Source: an uncultured Pelagibacteraceae bacterium
Lineage (GTDB): Bacteria > Pseudomonadota > Alphaproteobacteria > Pelagibacterales > Pelagibacteraceae
Assembly: GCA_902558205.1 (NCBI GenBank)
Contig: CACECY010000004.1
Span: forward strand, 1-53,026
Length of the DNA stretch: 53,026 nucleotides
Direction: 5' to 3'
Made by a program: the position numbers and the translations under genes. Within the stretch, counting starts at the first letter, position 1, and each line of letters begins with the position of its first letter. Under the pieces are notes generated by a model that was not told the DNA's origin, made no database searches, and saw only the letters and a list, made by a program, of their open reading frames with translations. Shown piece by piece: positions 20,161 to 31,028 of the stretch.

Positions 20161-20722
20161 AATTGGAATTTTAGGCAATATTGGTTCTGGTAAAAGTTAT
20201 GTAGCAAAATCTTTTGGGTACCCAGTATTTAATGCAGACCTTGAAGTTAGTAAATTATATAAAAATAATAAGAAAATTTTTTTAAAACTAAATAAAATTT
20301 TACCTAATTATATTCATACATTTCCAATAAATAAAAATGAAATGTCTAAAGCCATATTAGCAAATAAATCTAATCTGAATAAAATCGTAAAAGTTGTTCA
20401 TAAAGAAGTAAGAAAGAAAATGAATGTTTTTATGAAAAAAAATAAAAATAAAAGAATTGTTATTTTAGATATACCACTTCTATTAGAAAATAAGATAAAT
20501 ATTAAGAAAGATATTCTAGTATTCGTTGAGTCAAAAAAAATAGATATTTTTAAAAGATTAAAAAAAAGAAAGAACTTTAATAAAAAACTTTATAAAAAAT
20601 TTAAAGATATTCAATTATCACCCAGTTATAAAAAGAGAAAATCTAAATTTATTATTAAAAATGATTTTACAAATAAATCTGTTAAAAAGTCTATTAAGAA
20701 TATTTTAAATCAAATTATATAA
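20153..20722 (+). CDS. coaE: dephospho-CoA kinase
   Basis: GILGNIGSGKSYVAKSF P-loop, FNADLEVSKLY, ILDIPLLLE. Confidence 0.93.
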   Translation: MIRIGILGNIGSGKSYVAKSFGYPVFNADLEVSKLYKNNKKIFLKLNKILPNYIHTFPINKNEMSKAILANKSNLNKIVKVVHKEVRKKMNVFMKKNKNKRIVILDIPLLLENKINIKKDILVFVESKKIDIFKRLKKRKNFNKKLYKKFKDIQLSPSYKKRKSKFIIKNDFTNKSVKKSIKNILNQII

Positions 20723-21388
20723 ATGAAAGAAGTAGTATTAGACACGGAGACAACAGGTATATCGGTTAAAGAGGGTCACAGAATTGTTGAAATCGGATGT
20801 ATTGAGCTTGATAATTTAGTTCCCACAAAAAATAAATTTCACTGTTATTTAAACCCTGAAAGAAAAGTTTCTGAAAAAGCTTTTGAAGTTCATGGTTATT
20901 CTGATGATTTCTTATCTAAACAAAAAAAATTTCAAAATGTTGTTGAAGAATTTTTAAAATTTATAAGTGGAAAAAAATTGATAATCCATAATGCTGAATT
21001 TGATTTGGCACATCTAAATCACGAATTAGAAATTTTAGGAAAAGATAAAATTAATAATGAAATAATCGACACTCTTATTTTGGCAAGAGATAAATTTCCA
21101 GGTTCATCAATAAGCCTTGATGCATTATGTAAAAGATACAGAATTGACAATTCTAAAAGAATTCAGCACACAGCTTTAATTGACTGTGATTTATTAGCTA
21201 AAGTTTATATTAATCTTATAGATCAAAAAGAACCAACATTAGATTTTCAGAAGCAAGATGATAAATTTAATCAATTTGAAAATAGCAATATTTTATATTT
21301 TAAAAAAATTATTAAACCCTCCTCTGATGAATTAAAAAAACATAAAGAGTTTTTAAAAAAAGATTTAAAGAAAAACTTCTTTAATTAA
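20723..21388 (+). CDS. dnaQ: DNA polymerase III subunit epsilon
   Basis: VLDTETTGISVKEGHRIVEIGCIE, IHNAEFDLAHLNHEL, HTALIDCDLLAKVY. Confidence 0.96.
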   Translation: MKEVVLDTETTGISVKEGHRIVEIGCIELDNLVPTKNKFHCYLNPERKVSEKAFEVHGYSDDFLSKQKKFQNVVEEFLKFISGKKLIIHNAEFDLAHLNHELEILGKDKINNEIIDTLILARDKFPGSSISLDALCKRYRIDNSKRIQHTALIDCDLLAKVYINLIDQKEPTLDFQKQDDKFNQFENSNILYFKKIIKPSSDELKKHKEFLKKDLKKNFFN

Positions 21389-21806
21389 ATCTCTCATTAT
21401 AAAGTTTTTTAAAATCAATCTTTTTTTCTATTTTAATTGATGGATGACCAGAATTATGAATTAAATTTAAAAAAGAATTTTCTAAGTCAGGGTATATTTT
21501 GGTTGGAACATCGCACAAAATTATTCTTTCCATATCTTTTTTTTCCTTAACATCATCATCTACTTTTATGATGGTTGCATAAACTATTTCATAATATGAT
21601 TTTTTTTCATTAGCTTCTTTATCTTCGAATTTTAAAGTTGTATTAACTTCAATTAATTTATTTTTTAAAGCTTTAGAGGTAATATCTATATTCATTTGAT
21701 ATTTTGAAATATTATCTTTCACAAAAATATATGTTTCTATGTCAGGTGTTTCACTTGATAAATCTTTTATATATTTTGCTAAAATCTTAAATTTTTCTGT
21801 CATCAT
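21381..21806 (-). CDS. secB: protein-export chaperone SecB
   Basis: AKYIKDLSSETPD, YEIVYATIIKVDD. Confidence 0.88.
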   Translation of the reverse strand: MMTEKFKILAKYIKDLSSETPDIETYIFVKDNISKYQMNIDITSKALKNKLIEVNTTLKFEDKEANEKKSYYEIVYATIIKVDDDVKEKKDMERIILCDVPTKIYPDLENSFLNLIHNSGHPSIKIEKKIDFKKLYNERFN

Positions 21807-22215
21807 TATCCTCTATATCTTCGTATTCACCATCTATAAAATTTTTTTCATTAACCTGATCTTTTTTTTTAAACTTATTAGACAAATTTCCAAAAATTAA
21901 TTTTCTTGTTATTGGAAAAATTAATAAAAAACCTAAAAAATCAGTTGCAAAGCCAGGAAGAATTAAAAGAATTGCCGCAAAAGCTATGGCCGCGCCAGAT
22001 ATTATCTCATATGCAGGAGTTTGATTTTTAACAATTTGCATAAAACCAGATCTAATAGTGTTTAAACCTTCGTATTTTGCATAATAAATGCCAACGACTG
22101 CAGTAAAAAAAATCAGTAAAATAGTATTAAACGCACCAATTTGAGATCCAATTTTTATGAAAAGGTATATTTCCAAAACTGGAATTAGAATAATTGATAA
22201 TAAAACTGGGTTCAT
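21787..22215 (-). CDS. fxsA: FxsA family membrane protein
   Basis: ILIPVLEIYLFIKIGSQIG, YEIISGAAIAFAAILLILPGFATDFLGFLL. Confidence 0.92.
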   Translation of the reverse strand: MNPVLLSIILIPVLEIYLFIKIGSQIGAFNTILLIFFTAVVGIYYAKYEGLNTIRSGFMQIVKNQTPAYEIISGAAIAFAAILLILPGFATDFLGFLLIFPITRKLIFGNLSNKFKKKDQVNEKNFIDGEYEDIEDNDDRKI

Positions 22216-22223
22216 TTGTCCTT

Positions 22224-22269
22224 AATGTAATTGTTAGTTGAAATTAATCAACTTAGTAATTACATTTAA
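22224..22269. repeat. imperfect inverted repeat filling the fxsA/Tim44-like divergent intergenic region
   Basis: TAATGTAATTGTTAGTTGA-AATTAA-TCAACTTAGTAATTACATTTA; perfect core AGTTGA-AATTAA-TCAACT. Confidence 0.6.
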
Positions 22270-22272
22270 CCT

Positions 22273-22869
22273 ATGAATTATAGTTTTGAATACATCGATA
22301 TAATACTTCTCGCAATGATTGCTGGATTTATCTTTTTAAGGCTAAGAGGTATTTTGGGAAAAAGAACTGGATTTGAGGGAAAAGCGCCTTCGCAATTTGA
22401 AAAAGTTTTAAATAATATTCAAGCAGAAAAAAAGGTTGTTATTAAAGAAAACTTTGATGAGGAAGCACAAATAGAATTTATTAAGGGTGCAAAAATTGCT
22501 TACGAAACAATTATTACTGATTTTAGTGATAATGATAATAAGCTTGTCGCAAGTAAGCCTTTGTTAAGTAAAAAAATCCATGATCAATTTGAAAAAGCCT
22601 TGATAGAAAGAAGCAATAGAGGTCATTTTGCGGAAATCACTTTTATTGGTGTTAATTCTGCAAAAATAAAAGAACATAAAAAAATAGATCAAATATTAAA
22701 AGTGACTGTTGATTTTGTAAGTGAAGTTATAACGTGTATTAAAGATAAAGATAAAAAAGTTATTTCAGGAGATCCCGACAAAATTAAAAAAATATATGAT
22801 ACTTGGGTTTTTTCAAGAGATACAAGATCAAATAATCCAAATTGGCAATTGGTAGATACTCTTACATAA
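22273..22869 (+). CDS. Tim44/TimA domain-containing protein
   Basis: N-terminal TM plus FLRLRGILGKRTGFEG and Tim44-like C-terminus (DTWVFSRDTRSNNPNWQLVDT). Confidence 0.9.
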   Translation: MNYSFEYIDIILLAMIAGFIFLRLRGILGKRTGFEGKAPSQFEKVLNNIQAEKKVVIKENFDEEAQIEFIKGAKIAYETIITDFSDNDNKLVASKPLLSKKIHDQFEKALIERSNRGHFAEITFIGVNSAKIKEHKKIDQILKVTVDFVSEVITCIKDKDKKVISGDPDKIKKIYDTWVFSRDTRSNNPNWQLVDTLT

Positions 22870-23283
22870 TTGAACGATAAAATTTCAGACAAAGATAAAA
22901 AAGATTGGGAAGACTTTTTATCTAAAAGTGAAAAATTGCCTAATAAAGATTTTAAATTAGAGCGAAAAAAAATTCGAAAAATTGAACATATCGATTTACA
23001 TGGTTTTACTTTAGAACAAGCTAATAAAACTATCGAAAAATTTATTGATGACTGTTATCAAAATAATGTTTCAAAAATTATAGTTGTAACTGGAAAAGGA
23101 CTGCACTCTAATGTTGAAAAAGATCCATATGTCTCTAAAGATCTCAGTATCTTGAAATATTCAGTTCCTGAGTATATTGAAAATAATTTAGAATTAATGA
23201 AAAAAATTATAGAAATTAAAGATGCAGAAATCGAGGATGGTGGTTCAGGAGCTTTTTATATTTTTTTGAGAAAAAAATTATAA
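22870..23283 (+). CDS. Smr/MutS2-type domain protein (TTG start)
   Basis: [43 protein letters not shown]. Confidence 0.9.
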   Translation: MNDKISDKDKKDWEDFLSKSEKLPNKDFKLERKKIRKIEHIDLHGFTLEQANKTIEKFIDDCYQNNVSKIIVVTGKGLHSNVEKDPYVSKDLSILKYSVPEYIENNLELMKKIIEIKDAEIEDGGSGAFYIFLRKKL

Positions 23284-24651
23284 AATAAATTTTGATAGAT
23301 CTGTATCTTTTACCAAATTATCTAAATTTTTATTTATATATTCTTTATTTATGATAATTTTTTCTCCAGCTCTATCGGTAGCTGTAAAACTAATGTCATC
23401 TAATATTTTCTCTATTATAGTGTGAAGTCTTCTTGCTCCAATGTTTTCGACAGTAGCATTGACTTCAGAGGCTATTTTAGCAATACAATCAATGCCATCA
23501 TCTGAAAATTCTAAGTCAACATTTTCAGTTTTTAATAAAGCCACATACTGTTTAATTAAACTATAATCAGGTTCTTTCAAAATTCTTCTGAAATCATCAC
23601 TTGTTAAGGCTTCTAACTCAACTCTTATAGGTAATCTTCCTTGGAGCTCAGGCAATAGGTCAGATGGTTTTGCAAGCTGAAATGCCCCAGATGCGATAAA
23701 TAATATATGGTCTGTTTTAATAGGGCCATGTTTTGTATTTACAGTTGTGCCCTCTATCAAGGGTAATAAGTCTCTTTGGACACCTTCTCTAGATACATCA
23801 CCACCAACTCTATCTGTTCTTGCCGAAATTTTGTCAATTTCATCAAGGAAAACAATTCCATTATTTTCAGTTGATAGTTTTGCAGCTTTAACAATTTTAT
23901 CTTGCTCAATTAATTTGTCAGACTCATCATTTATTAAGATTTCGTGAGACTCTTTAACGGACATCTTTTTCTTTTTCTCTTTAGCACCCATAGACTTACC
24001 CATTATTTCTCCAATATTTATCATCCCAACATTTGCTCCTGGCATACCTGGTATTTCAAAAGATGTGCCACCAGATCCAGTGTCACTAACCGCAATTTCT
24101 ATTTCGTTATCATCCAAGTCACCATTTCTAAGCCTTTTTCTAAAACTTTCTCTTGTCGCCAAGCTCGCTTTTTTGCCGACTAATGCATCCAAAACTTTTT
24201 CCTCTGCAGCTTTTTGTGCTTGGGCAAAAACCTCTTTTCTTTTTTTTACTTTTTCCATAGAGATAGCAATTTCAATTAAATCTCTAACTATTTGTTCTAC
24301 ATCTCTTCCGACATATCCGACTTCAGTAAATCTTGTAGCTTCAACTTTTACGAATGGTGCTTCTGCAAGTTTGGAAAGTCTTCTAGAAATTTCAGTTTTT
24401 CCAACACCAGTTGGTCCAATCATTAAAATATTTTTAGGTAAAACTTCATTCTTCATTTCACCTTTTAGAGCCTGTCTTCTCCATCTATTTCTTAATGCAA
24501 CTGCAACTGCTTTTTTTGCTTTATTTTGACCAACAACAAATCTATCTAATTCTGAAACTATTTCTCTTGGAGATAAAGAACTTACTAAAGATTTCTCATC
24601 TTTATGATTATTCTCTTTAGGGTGTAAAGGTGTTACGTTTGAATTGTCCAT
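23278..24651 (-). CDS. hslU: ATP-dependent protease ATPase subunit HslU
   Basis: [47 protein letters not shown]. Confidence 0.98.
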   Translation of the reverse strand: MDNSNVTPLHPKENNHKDEKSLVSSLSPREIVSELDRFVVGQNKAKKAVAVALRNRWRRQALKGEMKNEVLPKNILMIGPTGVGKTEISRRLSKLAEAPFVKVEATRFTEVGYVGRDVEQIVRDLIEIAISMEKVKKRKEVFAQAQKAAEEKVLDALVGKKASLATRESFRKRLRNGDLDDNEIEIAVSDTGSGGTSFEIPGMPGANVGMINIGEIMGKSMGAKEKKKKMSVKESHEILINDESDKLIEQDKIVKAAKLSTENNGIVFLDEIDKISARTDRVGGDVSREGVQRDLLPLIEGTTVNTKHGPIKTDHILFIASGAFQLAKPSDLLPELQGRLPIRVELEALTSDDFRRILKEPDYSLIKQYVALLKTENVDLEFSDDGIDCIAKIASEVNATVENIGARRLHTIIEKILDDISFTATDRAGEKIIINKEYINKNLDNLVKDTDLSKFIL

Positions 24652-25166
24652 TATATTTTTTCAATTTTTACGTTATCATTTGTAAATACACAAATATCAG
24701 CTGCTACTTTAATTGCTTTTTTTGCCACTTCCTCTGCAGACATATTTCCTTCCATCAAAACTTTTCCTGCAGCTAAAGCATAATTACCACCTGAACCAAT
24801 TCCAATAACATCACCCTCGGGTTCTAAAACATCTCCAGTGCCTGATATAATGTAACTATTATTTTTATCCCCTACAGCCATTAGTGCCTCAAGTCTTCTT
24901 AAATATTTATCTGTTCGCCAATCTTTTGCTAGTTCAACAGCAGCTCTTGATAAGTTACCTGCATGTTTTTCTAATTTTCCTTCTAATCTTTCAAATAAAG
25001 TTAAAGCATCAGCTGTTGATCCTGCAAAACCAGCAACTACATCTCTTTTTTCAATTTTTCTAACTTTAGAAGCTGTACTCTTTACAACAGTATTTCCCAT
25101 ACTTACTTGTCCGTCACCGGCAACTACTACCTCTTTATTTTTTCTAACTAGTACAATCGTTGTCAT
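24651..25166 (-). CDS. hslV: ATP-dependent protease peptidase subunit HslV
   Basis: [38 protein letters not shown]; adjacent to hslU. Confidence 0.98.
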   Translation of the reverse strand: MTTIVLVRKNKEVVVAGDGQVSMGNTVVKSTASKVRKIEKRDVVAGFAGSTADALTLFERLEGKLEKHAGNLSRAAVELAKDWRTDKYLRRLEALMAVGDKNNSYIISGTGDVLEPEGDVIGIGSGGNYALAAGKVLMEGNMSAEEVAKKAIKVAADICVFTNDNVKIEKI

Positions 25167-25255
25167 ACCTAATAAATGGTAACTATTTTTGATACTTCAA
25201 GTGTTTAGACTAATATTGATATAGTGGGATTATCTATGTATACCATTTAAAATAT

Positions 25256-25846
25256 ATGGCTAGAAAAGGAAAAGTATCTCGAAAAACAAATGAAACCAGC
25301 ATTAATGTTGAAGTAAATATTGATGGTAAAGGAAAGTACCAAATTGACACTGGTATTGGTTTTTTAGATCACATGCTAGAGCAATTATCTAAACATTCTT
25401 TGATTGATATTAAAGTTAAAGCAAAAGGAGATACACATATTGATCTTCACCACACCACTGAAGATACAGGAATTGCAATTGGTGAAGCATTAAAAAAAGC
25501 TGCTAAAAAATTTGTAGGTATAAAAAGATATGCACACGCGATGATACCAATGGATGAAACATTATCACGTGTAGCGGTTGATATTTCCAACAGACCATAT
25601 CTGATATGGAAAGTAAAATTAAAGGTAGAGAAACTTGGGGAGATGGACACTGAATTGTTTAAAGAGTGGTTCCAAGCGTTCTCACAATCAGCTGGTATTA
25701 CATTGCATGTTGAAAATATTTATGGTGACAATAGTCATCACATTATTGAGTCTTGTTATAAGGGCCTAGCAAGATCTTTAAGAGCCGCACTAGAGATGGA
25801 TCCTCGAAATAAGAAGAGTATTCCATCCACTAAAGGCTCATTATAA
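25256..25846 (+). CDS. hisB: imidazoleglycerol-phosphate dehydratase
   Basis: [33 protein letters not shown]. Confidence 0.98.
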   Translation: MARKGKVSRKTNETSINVEVNIDGKGKYQIDTGIGFLDHMLEQLSKHSLIDIKVKAKGDTHIDLHHTTEDTGIAIGEALKKAAKKFVGIKRYAHAMIPMDETLSRVAVDISNRPYLIWKVKLKVEKLGEMDTELFKEWFQAFSQSAGITLHVENIYGDNSHHIIESCYKGLARSLRAALEMDPRNKKSIPSTKGSL

Positions 25847-25851
25847 GTTTA

Positions 25852-26478
25852 ATGAACGTCATAATTGTTGATTATAATTCGGGCAATATAAGCTCGGTAG
25901 TAAACTCTTTTAAAGAAGTTGCTCAAGATAAAATAAATATTGAAGTTACTTCAGATTTAAACAAGATTAAATCGAGTGATAAAGTGGTCCTACCAGGGCA
26001 AGGTTCATTTAAGAGCTGTGTAGATGCTTTAAATAAAATTAATGGTCTTTCAGACACTTTAAATGAATTTGCAATAAATAATAAAAAACCTCTTCTTGGA
26101 ATTTGTGTTGGATTACAAATGTTTGCTGATATTGGTTATGAGGGAATTGAAACAAAAGGTTTAGGCTGGATATCAGGCAAAGTTTCAAAAATAGATAACC
26201 AAAATGGAAAATATAAACTGCCTCACATAGGCTGGAATCAAATCAATATAGTTGGAGATAGTAAAATATTTAAAAACATAGAAAATAATTCTCATATGTA
26301 TTTTGTTCATAGTTACGAATTTATCCCAGAAGATAAAAAAGTAATTTCTGCAACAACTGATTATTCATCAAATATTGTTTGCTCCGTTGAAAAAGAAAAT
26401 ATTTATGGAACCCAATTTCATCCTGAAAAGAGTGACAAGATCGGACTAAAAATAATTAATAATTTTATAAATTTATAA
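25852..26478 (+). CDS. hisH: imidazole glycerol phosphate synthase subunit HisH
   Basis: VDYNSGNISSVVNSF, LGICVGLQMFAD, YGTQFHPEKS. Confidence 0.97.
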   Translation: MNVIIVDYNSGNISSVVNSFKEVAQDKINIEVTSDLNKIKSSDKVVLPGQGSFKSCVDALNKINGLSDTLNEFAINNKKPLLGICVGLQMFADIGYEGIETKGLGWISGKVSKIDNQNGKYKLPHIGWNQINIVGDSKIFKNIENNSHMYFVHSYEFIPEDKKVISATTDYSSNIVCSVEKENIYGTQFHPEKSDKIGLKIINNFINL

Positions 26479-26479
26479 A

Positions 26480-27211
26480 ATGAAAATATTTCCAGCCATA
26501 GACATTAAAGATAAAAAGTGTGTTAGGTTAGTTAAAGGAGACTTCGATAATAAAACTGAATATGAAATATCTCCAATTGAACAAGCGGGTAAATATAAGG
26601 ATCATGGTTTTAAAAACTTACATATAGTTGATCTAGATGGGGCTCTAACTGGAGAAACAGTTAATTTAGATGTTATCCAAGAGATAGTAACTAAATTTGA
26701 TATTAAAATTGAAATTGGTGGAGGAATAAGAAATTTTGAAAGTATTCAGAAATACATTGATACTGGTGTTGAAAAAGTTATTTTAGGAAGTGTTGCTATA
26801 AAAGATAAACTTTTTTTTAAGGAAGCTTGCGAAAAATTTTCAAATAAGATTGCCCTAGGTTTAGATGCAAAAAATGGATATTTGTCAGTGTCAGGTTGGA
26901 AAGAAAATTCAAATCAATTAACATTAGATTACTTAAAAGAAGTGAATAATTTCGGTGCTAGCAGATTGATCTATACTGATATAAATAGGGATGGGATGAA
27001 ACAAAGCCCTAACTTTGAAGAGACCTCAAAGGTTGCTGATATATCTAATTGTCCAGTAATTATTTCAGGTGGAGTATCATCAATAGATGATATTAAAAAA
27101 GCTAAAGAGCTGAATAATAATAATATTGAGGGAATTATAGTTGGAAAAGCTATTTATGATGGTGATATTAAATTAGAGGAATTGGTTAAGGAATTAGATG
27201 CTAAAGAATAG
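26480..27211 (+). CDS. hisA: phosphoribosylformimino-AICAR isomerase
   Basis: [29 protein letters not shown]. Confidence 0.97.
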   Translation: MKIFPAIDIKDKKCVRLVKGDFDNKTEYEISPIEQAGKYKDHGFKNLHIVDLDGALTGETVNLDVIQEIVTKFDIKIEIGGGIRNFESIQKYIDTGVEKVILGSVAIKDKLFFKEACEKFSNKIALGLDAKNGYLSVSGWKENSNQLTLDYLKEVNNFGASRLIYTDINRDGMKQSPNFEETSKVADISNCPVIISGGVSSIDDIKKAKELNNNNIEGIIVGKAIYDGDIKLEELVKELDAKE

Positions 27212-27953
27212 AATTATACCTTGTTTGGACGTTAAAAATGGTCGCGTGGTTAAAGGAATTAACTTTGTTAATTTAAAAGATGCTGGTGATCCTGTTGAGC
27301 AAGCTAAAATTTACTCTGATAATGGAGCAGATGAAATTTGTTTTTTAGATATTACTGCATCAAATGAAAATAGAGACACTATTTATGATGTAGTAGAAAG
27401 AGCTTCTAAAAATTGTTTTGTTCCTTTAACAGTAGGAGGAGGTGTTAGAAGTGTTGAGGATGTAAATCAATTACTGAATTGTGGTGCTGATAAAGTATCT
27501 ATTAATACTGCTGCTGTCCAAAACTCAAAAGTAGTTGAGGAAAGTTCTAAAAAGTTTGGCTCACAATGTATTGTTGTTGCAATCGATGCAAAAAAAAATG
27601 GAAGTAAATGGGAAATATTTACTCATGGAGGAAGAAATTCAACAGGAATTAATGCTATTGAGTATGCAACAAAAATGGAAAATTGTGGAGCAGGAGAACT
27701 ACTAGTAACTTCAATGGATAGAGATGGAACACAAAAAGGTTACGATAACGATCTGTTAAATAATATATCTTCAACTGTAAATATACCAATAATTGCATCT
27801 GGAGGCGTTGGTAATTTAGATCATCTGGTTGAAGGAATTAAAATCGGTAAAGCAAGTGCAGTTTTAGCGGCATCTATTTTTCACTATGGTACTTATACAA
27901 TCTCAGATGCTAAAAAATACCTAAATAAAAATCAAATTCCTGTGAGGATGTAG
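27198..27953 (+). CDS. hisF: imidazole glycerol phosphate synthase subunit HisF
   Basis: [30 protein letters not shown]. Confidence 0.98.
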   Translation: MLKNRIIPCLDVKNGRVVKGINFVNLKDAGDPVEQAKIYSDNGADEICFLDITASNENRDTIYDVVERASKNCFVPLTVGGGVRSVEDVNQLLNCGADKVSINTAAVQNSKVVEESSKKFGSQCIVVAIDAKKNGSKWEIFTHGGRNSTGINAIEYATKMENCGAGELLVTSMDRDGTQKGYDNDLLNNISSTVNIPIIASGGVGNLDHLVEGIKIGKASAVLAASIFHYGTYTISDAKKYLNKNQIPVRM

Positions 27954-27956
27954 CTA

Positions 27957-29861
27957 TTGAAATTTTTATACTATAGACCAGAGGTAAATGGCCTAAGAGG
28001 TATTGCTGTCTTAGGAGCTGTATTTTATCACGCTGAAATTATACTTGGAACATTTCGTATTTTTCCAGGAGGTTTTTTAGGAGTAGATGTTTTTATTGTA
28101 ATCTCTGGATATTTGATGACAGCTATTATTTCCAAAGAGTATAAAGCCACAAATTCTTTTTCTTTTGTAAACTATTATAAAAGAAGGATAAGAAGACTTT
28201 TGCCAGCTTTATTAGTAGTTATATTTTTCACATCAATTGCTTCTTATTTTATTTTTTTACCAAGTCTTTTTGAAGATTTTATAAAATCAGTATTTGCTTC
28301 GATTTTCTTTTTTTCAAATTTTTTCTTTCATTATTCGGGCCAAGCTTATGGAGCTCAAGTTTTATCTGAAATTCCACTACTTCATACGTGGTCTTTATCT
28401 TTGGAGGAGCAGTTTTATATTGTTTATCCCGCTATTTTGTTAGGGTTGGTCATTTATTTAAAAAAAAGAATTGAACTAATTTTAATTATTGGGATTTTAT
28501 TGTCAGTAATTTTTGCTTCAATAATTACTGTAAATCATCAATCATTTAATTATTACATGCTCCCATCTAGAGCTTGGGAGTTTCTTTTTGGGGCATTATT
28601 AGGTGTTAAATTAGATCAAATTAATAGCAATGAAAATAAGAAATCAAAAGAAGTTTTAGCATTAATCGGTTTCATTGTTCTTTTGTTATCTTTTGCATTT
28701 TTTGATGACAGTAATTTTCATCCAAGCTATTTGACTTTAATCCCAGTGACAGCAACTTATTTGATAATTCAAAATGCAAGTAAGGACAGTCTAATTAATA
28801 AAGTTTTATCTCTACCCGCATTGATATTCATAGGTCTGATTTCTTATTCTTTTTATCTATGGCATCATCCAATTTTTTCTTTTGCTAAGATTTTAGATAT
28901 TGGTCAAGAGAGTATATTGATTAAAACTCTGATTATTTTCATTTCTATATTGCTTGGATTTATCACTTATAAGTTTATTGAAAAACCATTTCGAAATGAA
29001 GGAGAAAAGGTATTTAGTCTGGGAAAAATAAGCTTATTGAGCTCAAGCATAGTAATAATATTAATTACATTAAATTTTTCAATAAATTTTCAAAAAGATA
29101 ATCATCCAAAGATTGCACAAGACTTGTATAAAAAAACATGGTTCACAACAAAACAATATTTTAAACCTTGTTTTCAAAGAAAAACCTTTTTTTGTTCTTT
29201 TAATGATGATGAAAAAAACCCAACAGTTTTTTTAGTAGGGGACTCTATCATGGCTTCAATTCAGGAGGATTTAAAAACTAAACTTTTAAAAAAAGATATT
29301 AATTTTATACCAATGACAAATGCTGGTTGTGATTTTCTTGAAATAGCTGATGGGACAGCTTGTAATAAAAAAATATTTAACAATAGACTAAAAAAAATTG
29401 ATGAAAAATTAGGATCAACAATAATTTTTCATTTAAATTACTATCAAGCTAAAGATGATGACATTTTTTTTGATGAGTTTTTTTTAGAAAAAATTAATTA
29501 CTATTTAGAAAAAGATTACAAGATAATTTTAATTTATCCAATTCCATATTTGGATGAAAATGTTTCAATGGAAATAGAAAAAAAAATTGTAGATAAAAAA
29601 AATAAAATTGATTTTGTAAACATAGACCTTCAAAGGTTTTTAAAAGAATCTAAGAAAATTTTTACTCTCTTAGATACTTTAAATCACGAAAATATATATA
29701 AAATCTATCCGCATAAAAAATTTTGCAACACACAATTGACTGGAAAATGTGTAGGTAACACTCAAAATGAAATTTACTATATAGATAAATTGCACCTTTC
29801 AAATGAAGGATCAAAATTAATTAATGTGGACTTGATAAAGATTATTGATAAGATTTATTAA
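27957..29861 (+). CDS. acyltransferase-3 (OafA/YrhL) with C-terminal SGNH domain (TTG start)
   Basis: YRPEVNGLRGIAVLGAVFYHAE, GGFLGVDVFIVISGYLM, LHTWSLSLEEQFYIVYP; SGNH GDS (LVGDSIMAS) and DxxH (DKLH) blocks. Confidence 0.95.
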   Translation: MKFLYYRPEVNGLRGIAVLGAVFYHAEIILGTFRIFPGGFLGVDVFIVISGYLMTAIISKEYKATNSFSFVNYYKRRIRRLLPALLVVIFFTSIASYFIFLPSLFEDFIKSVFASIFFFSNFFFHYSGQAYGAQVLSEIPLLHTWSLSLEEQFYIVYPAILLGLVIYLKKRIELILIIGILLSVIFASIITVNHQSFNYYMLPSRAWEFLFGALLGVKLDQINSNENKKSKEVLALIGFIVLLLSFAFFDDSNFHPSYLTLIPVTATYLIIQNASKDSLINKVLSLPALIFIGLISYSFYLWHHPIFSFAKILDIGQESILIKTLIIFISILLGFITYKFIEKPFRNEGEKVFSLGKISLLSSSIVIILITLNFSINFQKDNHPKIAQDLYKKTWFTTKQYFKPCFQRKTFFCSFNDDEKNPTVFLVGDSIMASIQEDLKTKLLKKDINFIPMTNAGCDFLEIADGTACNKKIFNNRLKKIDEKLGSTIIFHLNYYQAKDDDIFFDEFFLEKINYYLEKDYKIILIYPIPYLDENVSMEIEKKIVDKKNKIDFVNIDLQRFLKESKKIFTLLDTLNHENIYKIYPHKKFCNTQLTGKCVGNTQNEIYYIDKLHLSNEGSKLINVDLIKIIDKIY

Positions 29862-30163
29862 TGTTAGATAGTTTAGTAAAAATTATTAGAGATAGAAAAA
29901 AAAGTGATGCAAGCAAATCTTATACGAGTAAATTACTTAATCAAGGAATTGATGGCTGTATTGATAAATTACAAGAAGAATTTGATGAACTAAAATATGC
30001 TTTAAAACATGAAAAACAAAATATTGTTCATGAGACCTCAGATGTAATTTATCATTTACTAGTTTCATTAGAAAGTGCGGGAATAAAGTTTGAAGATGTT
30101 TTAATTGAACTTGAAAAAAGAAAAAAACAATCAGGCATAGATGAAAAAAATTCAAGAATATGA
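29861..30163 (+). CDS. hisE: phosphoribosyl-ATP pyrophosphatase
   Basis: SYTSKLLNQGIDGCIDKLQEEFDELKYA, ETSDVIYHLLV. Confidence 0.95.
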   Translation: MLDSLVKIIRDRKKSDASKSYTSKLLNQGIDGCIDKLQEEFDELKYALKHEKQNIVHETSDVIYHLLVSLESAGIKFEDVLIELEKRKKQSGIDEKNSRI

Positions 30164-30525
30164 AATACAATGAAAACAATATATTCGCAAAAATATTAAG
30201 GAAGGAAATTCCTTGTGATTTAATCTATGAAGATGAATTTGTATTATCTTTTCACGATATTAATCCCCAAAAAAAAATTCATGCTTTAATAATTCCAAAA
30301 GGAAAATACGTTGACTTAGATGATTTTAGTTTAAATGCTTCTTCTGAAGAAATGGTTGGTTTGATAAAGGGTATAAATATAGTTGCTAAAAAATTAGGTA
30401 TTTCAACAGAAGTTGGCAAGGGCTATAGAGCCCTAACCAACATAAATGAAGATGGTGGCCAAGAAGTTCCTCATTTACATTTTCATCTATTTGGTGGTGA
30501 AAAAGTAGGTAAAATGGTCGTGTGA
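30160..30525 (+). CDS. HIT family (HinT-like) protein
   Basis: IFAKILRKEIPCDLIYED, histidine triad PHLHFHLFGG. Confidence 0.95.
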   Translation: MKYNENNIFAKILRKEIPCDLIYEDEFVLSFHDINPQKKIHALIIPKGKYVDLDDFSLNASSEEMVGLIKGINIVAKKLGISTEVGKGYRALTNINEDGGQEVPHLHFHLFGGEKVGKMVV

Positions 30526-31028
30526 CAGAAACCATTAATAGAAATTATTTAGAAATAAAATCAAATGATATTTTAAGAGAAAGTAATGTTCCTAAACTTA
30601 TTAATACAATTGATTTAGTAGATCCTGCTGATTTTCAAATTAATAAATTTTTTTATAAAAATATTGGTAAAAAACATAGGTGGACAGACCGTCTTATTTG
30701 GTCTGATGATGATTGGATTAAGTATGTTACAAATTCAAAAGTTGAAACTTACATATTTAAAGTAAAAGAAGATCTTGCTGGTTATTTTGAATTGATTATT
30801 CATGATAATCTTAATGAGATTGAAATAGCTTACTTTGGTTTATTAGAGGAGTATCATAATAAAAAACTTGGTGGGCATTTACTTTCAGAGGCAATAAAAA
30901 AATCCTTTTTTAAAAAAAATATCAACAGGGTTTGGGTTCACACATGCACTTTTGATCATGAGAATGCATTAAAAAATTATTTAGCCAGAGGTATGAAAAT
31001 TTATAAAAAAGAAACAGTTAAAATTTAA
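30522..31028 (+). CDS. GNAT family N-acetyltransferase (GTG start)
   Basis: EIEIAYFGLLEEYHNKKLGGHLLSEAI, VWVHTCTFDHENAL. Confidence 0.87.
   Translation: MTETINRNYLEIKSNDILRESNVPKLINTIDLVDPADFQINKFFYKNIGKKHRWTDRLIWSDDDWIKYVTNSKVETYIFKVKEDLAGYFELIIHDNLNEIEIAYFGLLEEYHNKKLGGHLLSEAIKKSFFKKNINRVWVHTCTFDHENALKNYLARGMKIYKKETVKI

Noticed and set aside
24065-24529. 154-aa + strand ORF inside hslU (also 23747-23947 and 23944-24183)
   Set aside because: Shadow ORFs opposite HslU; no recognisable domain.
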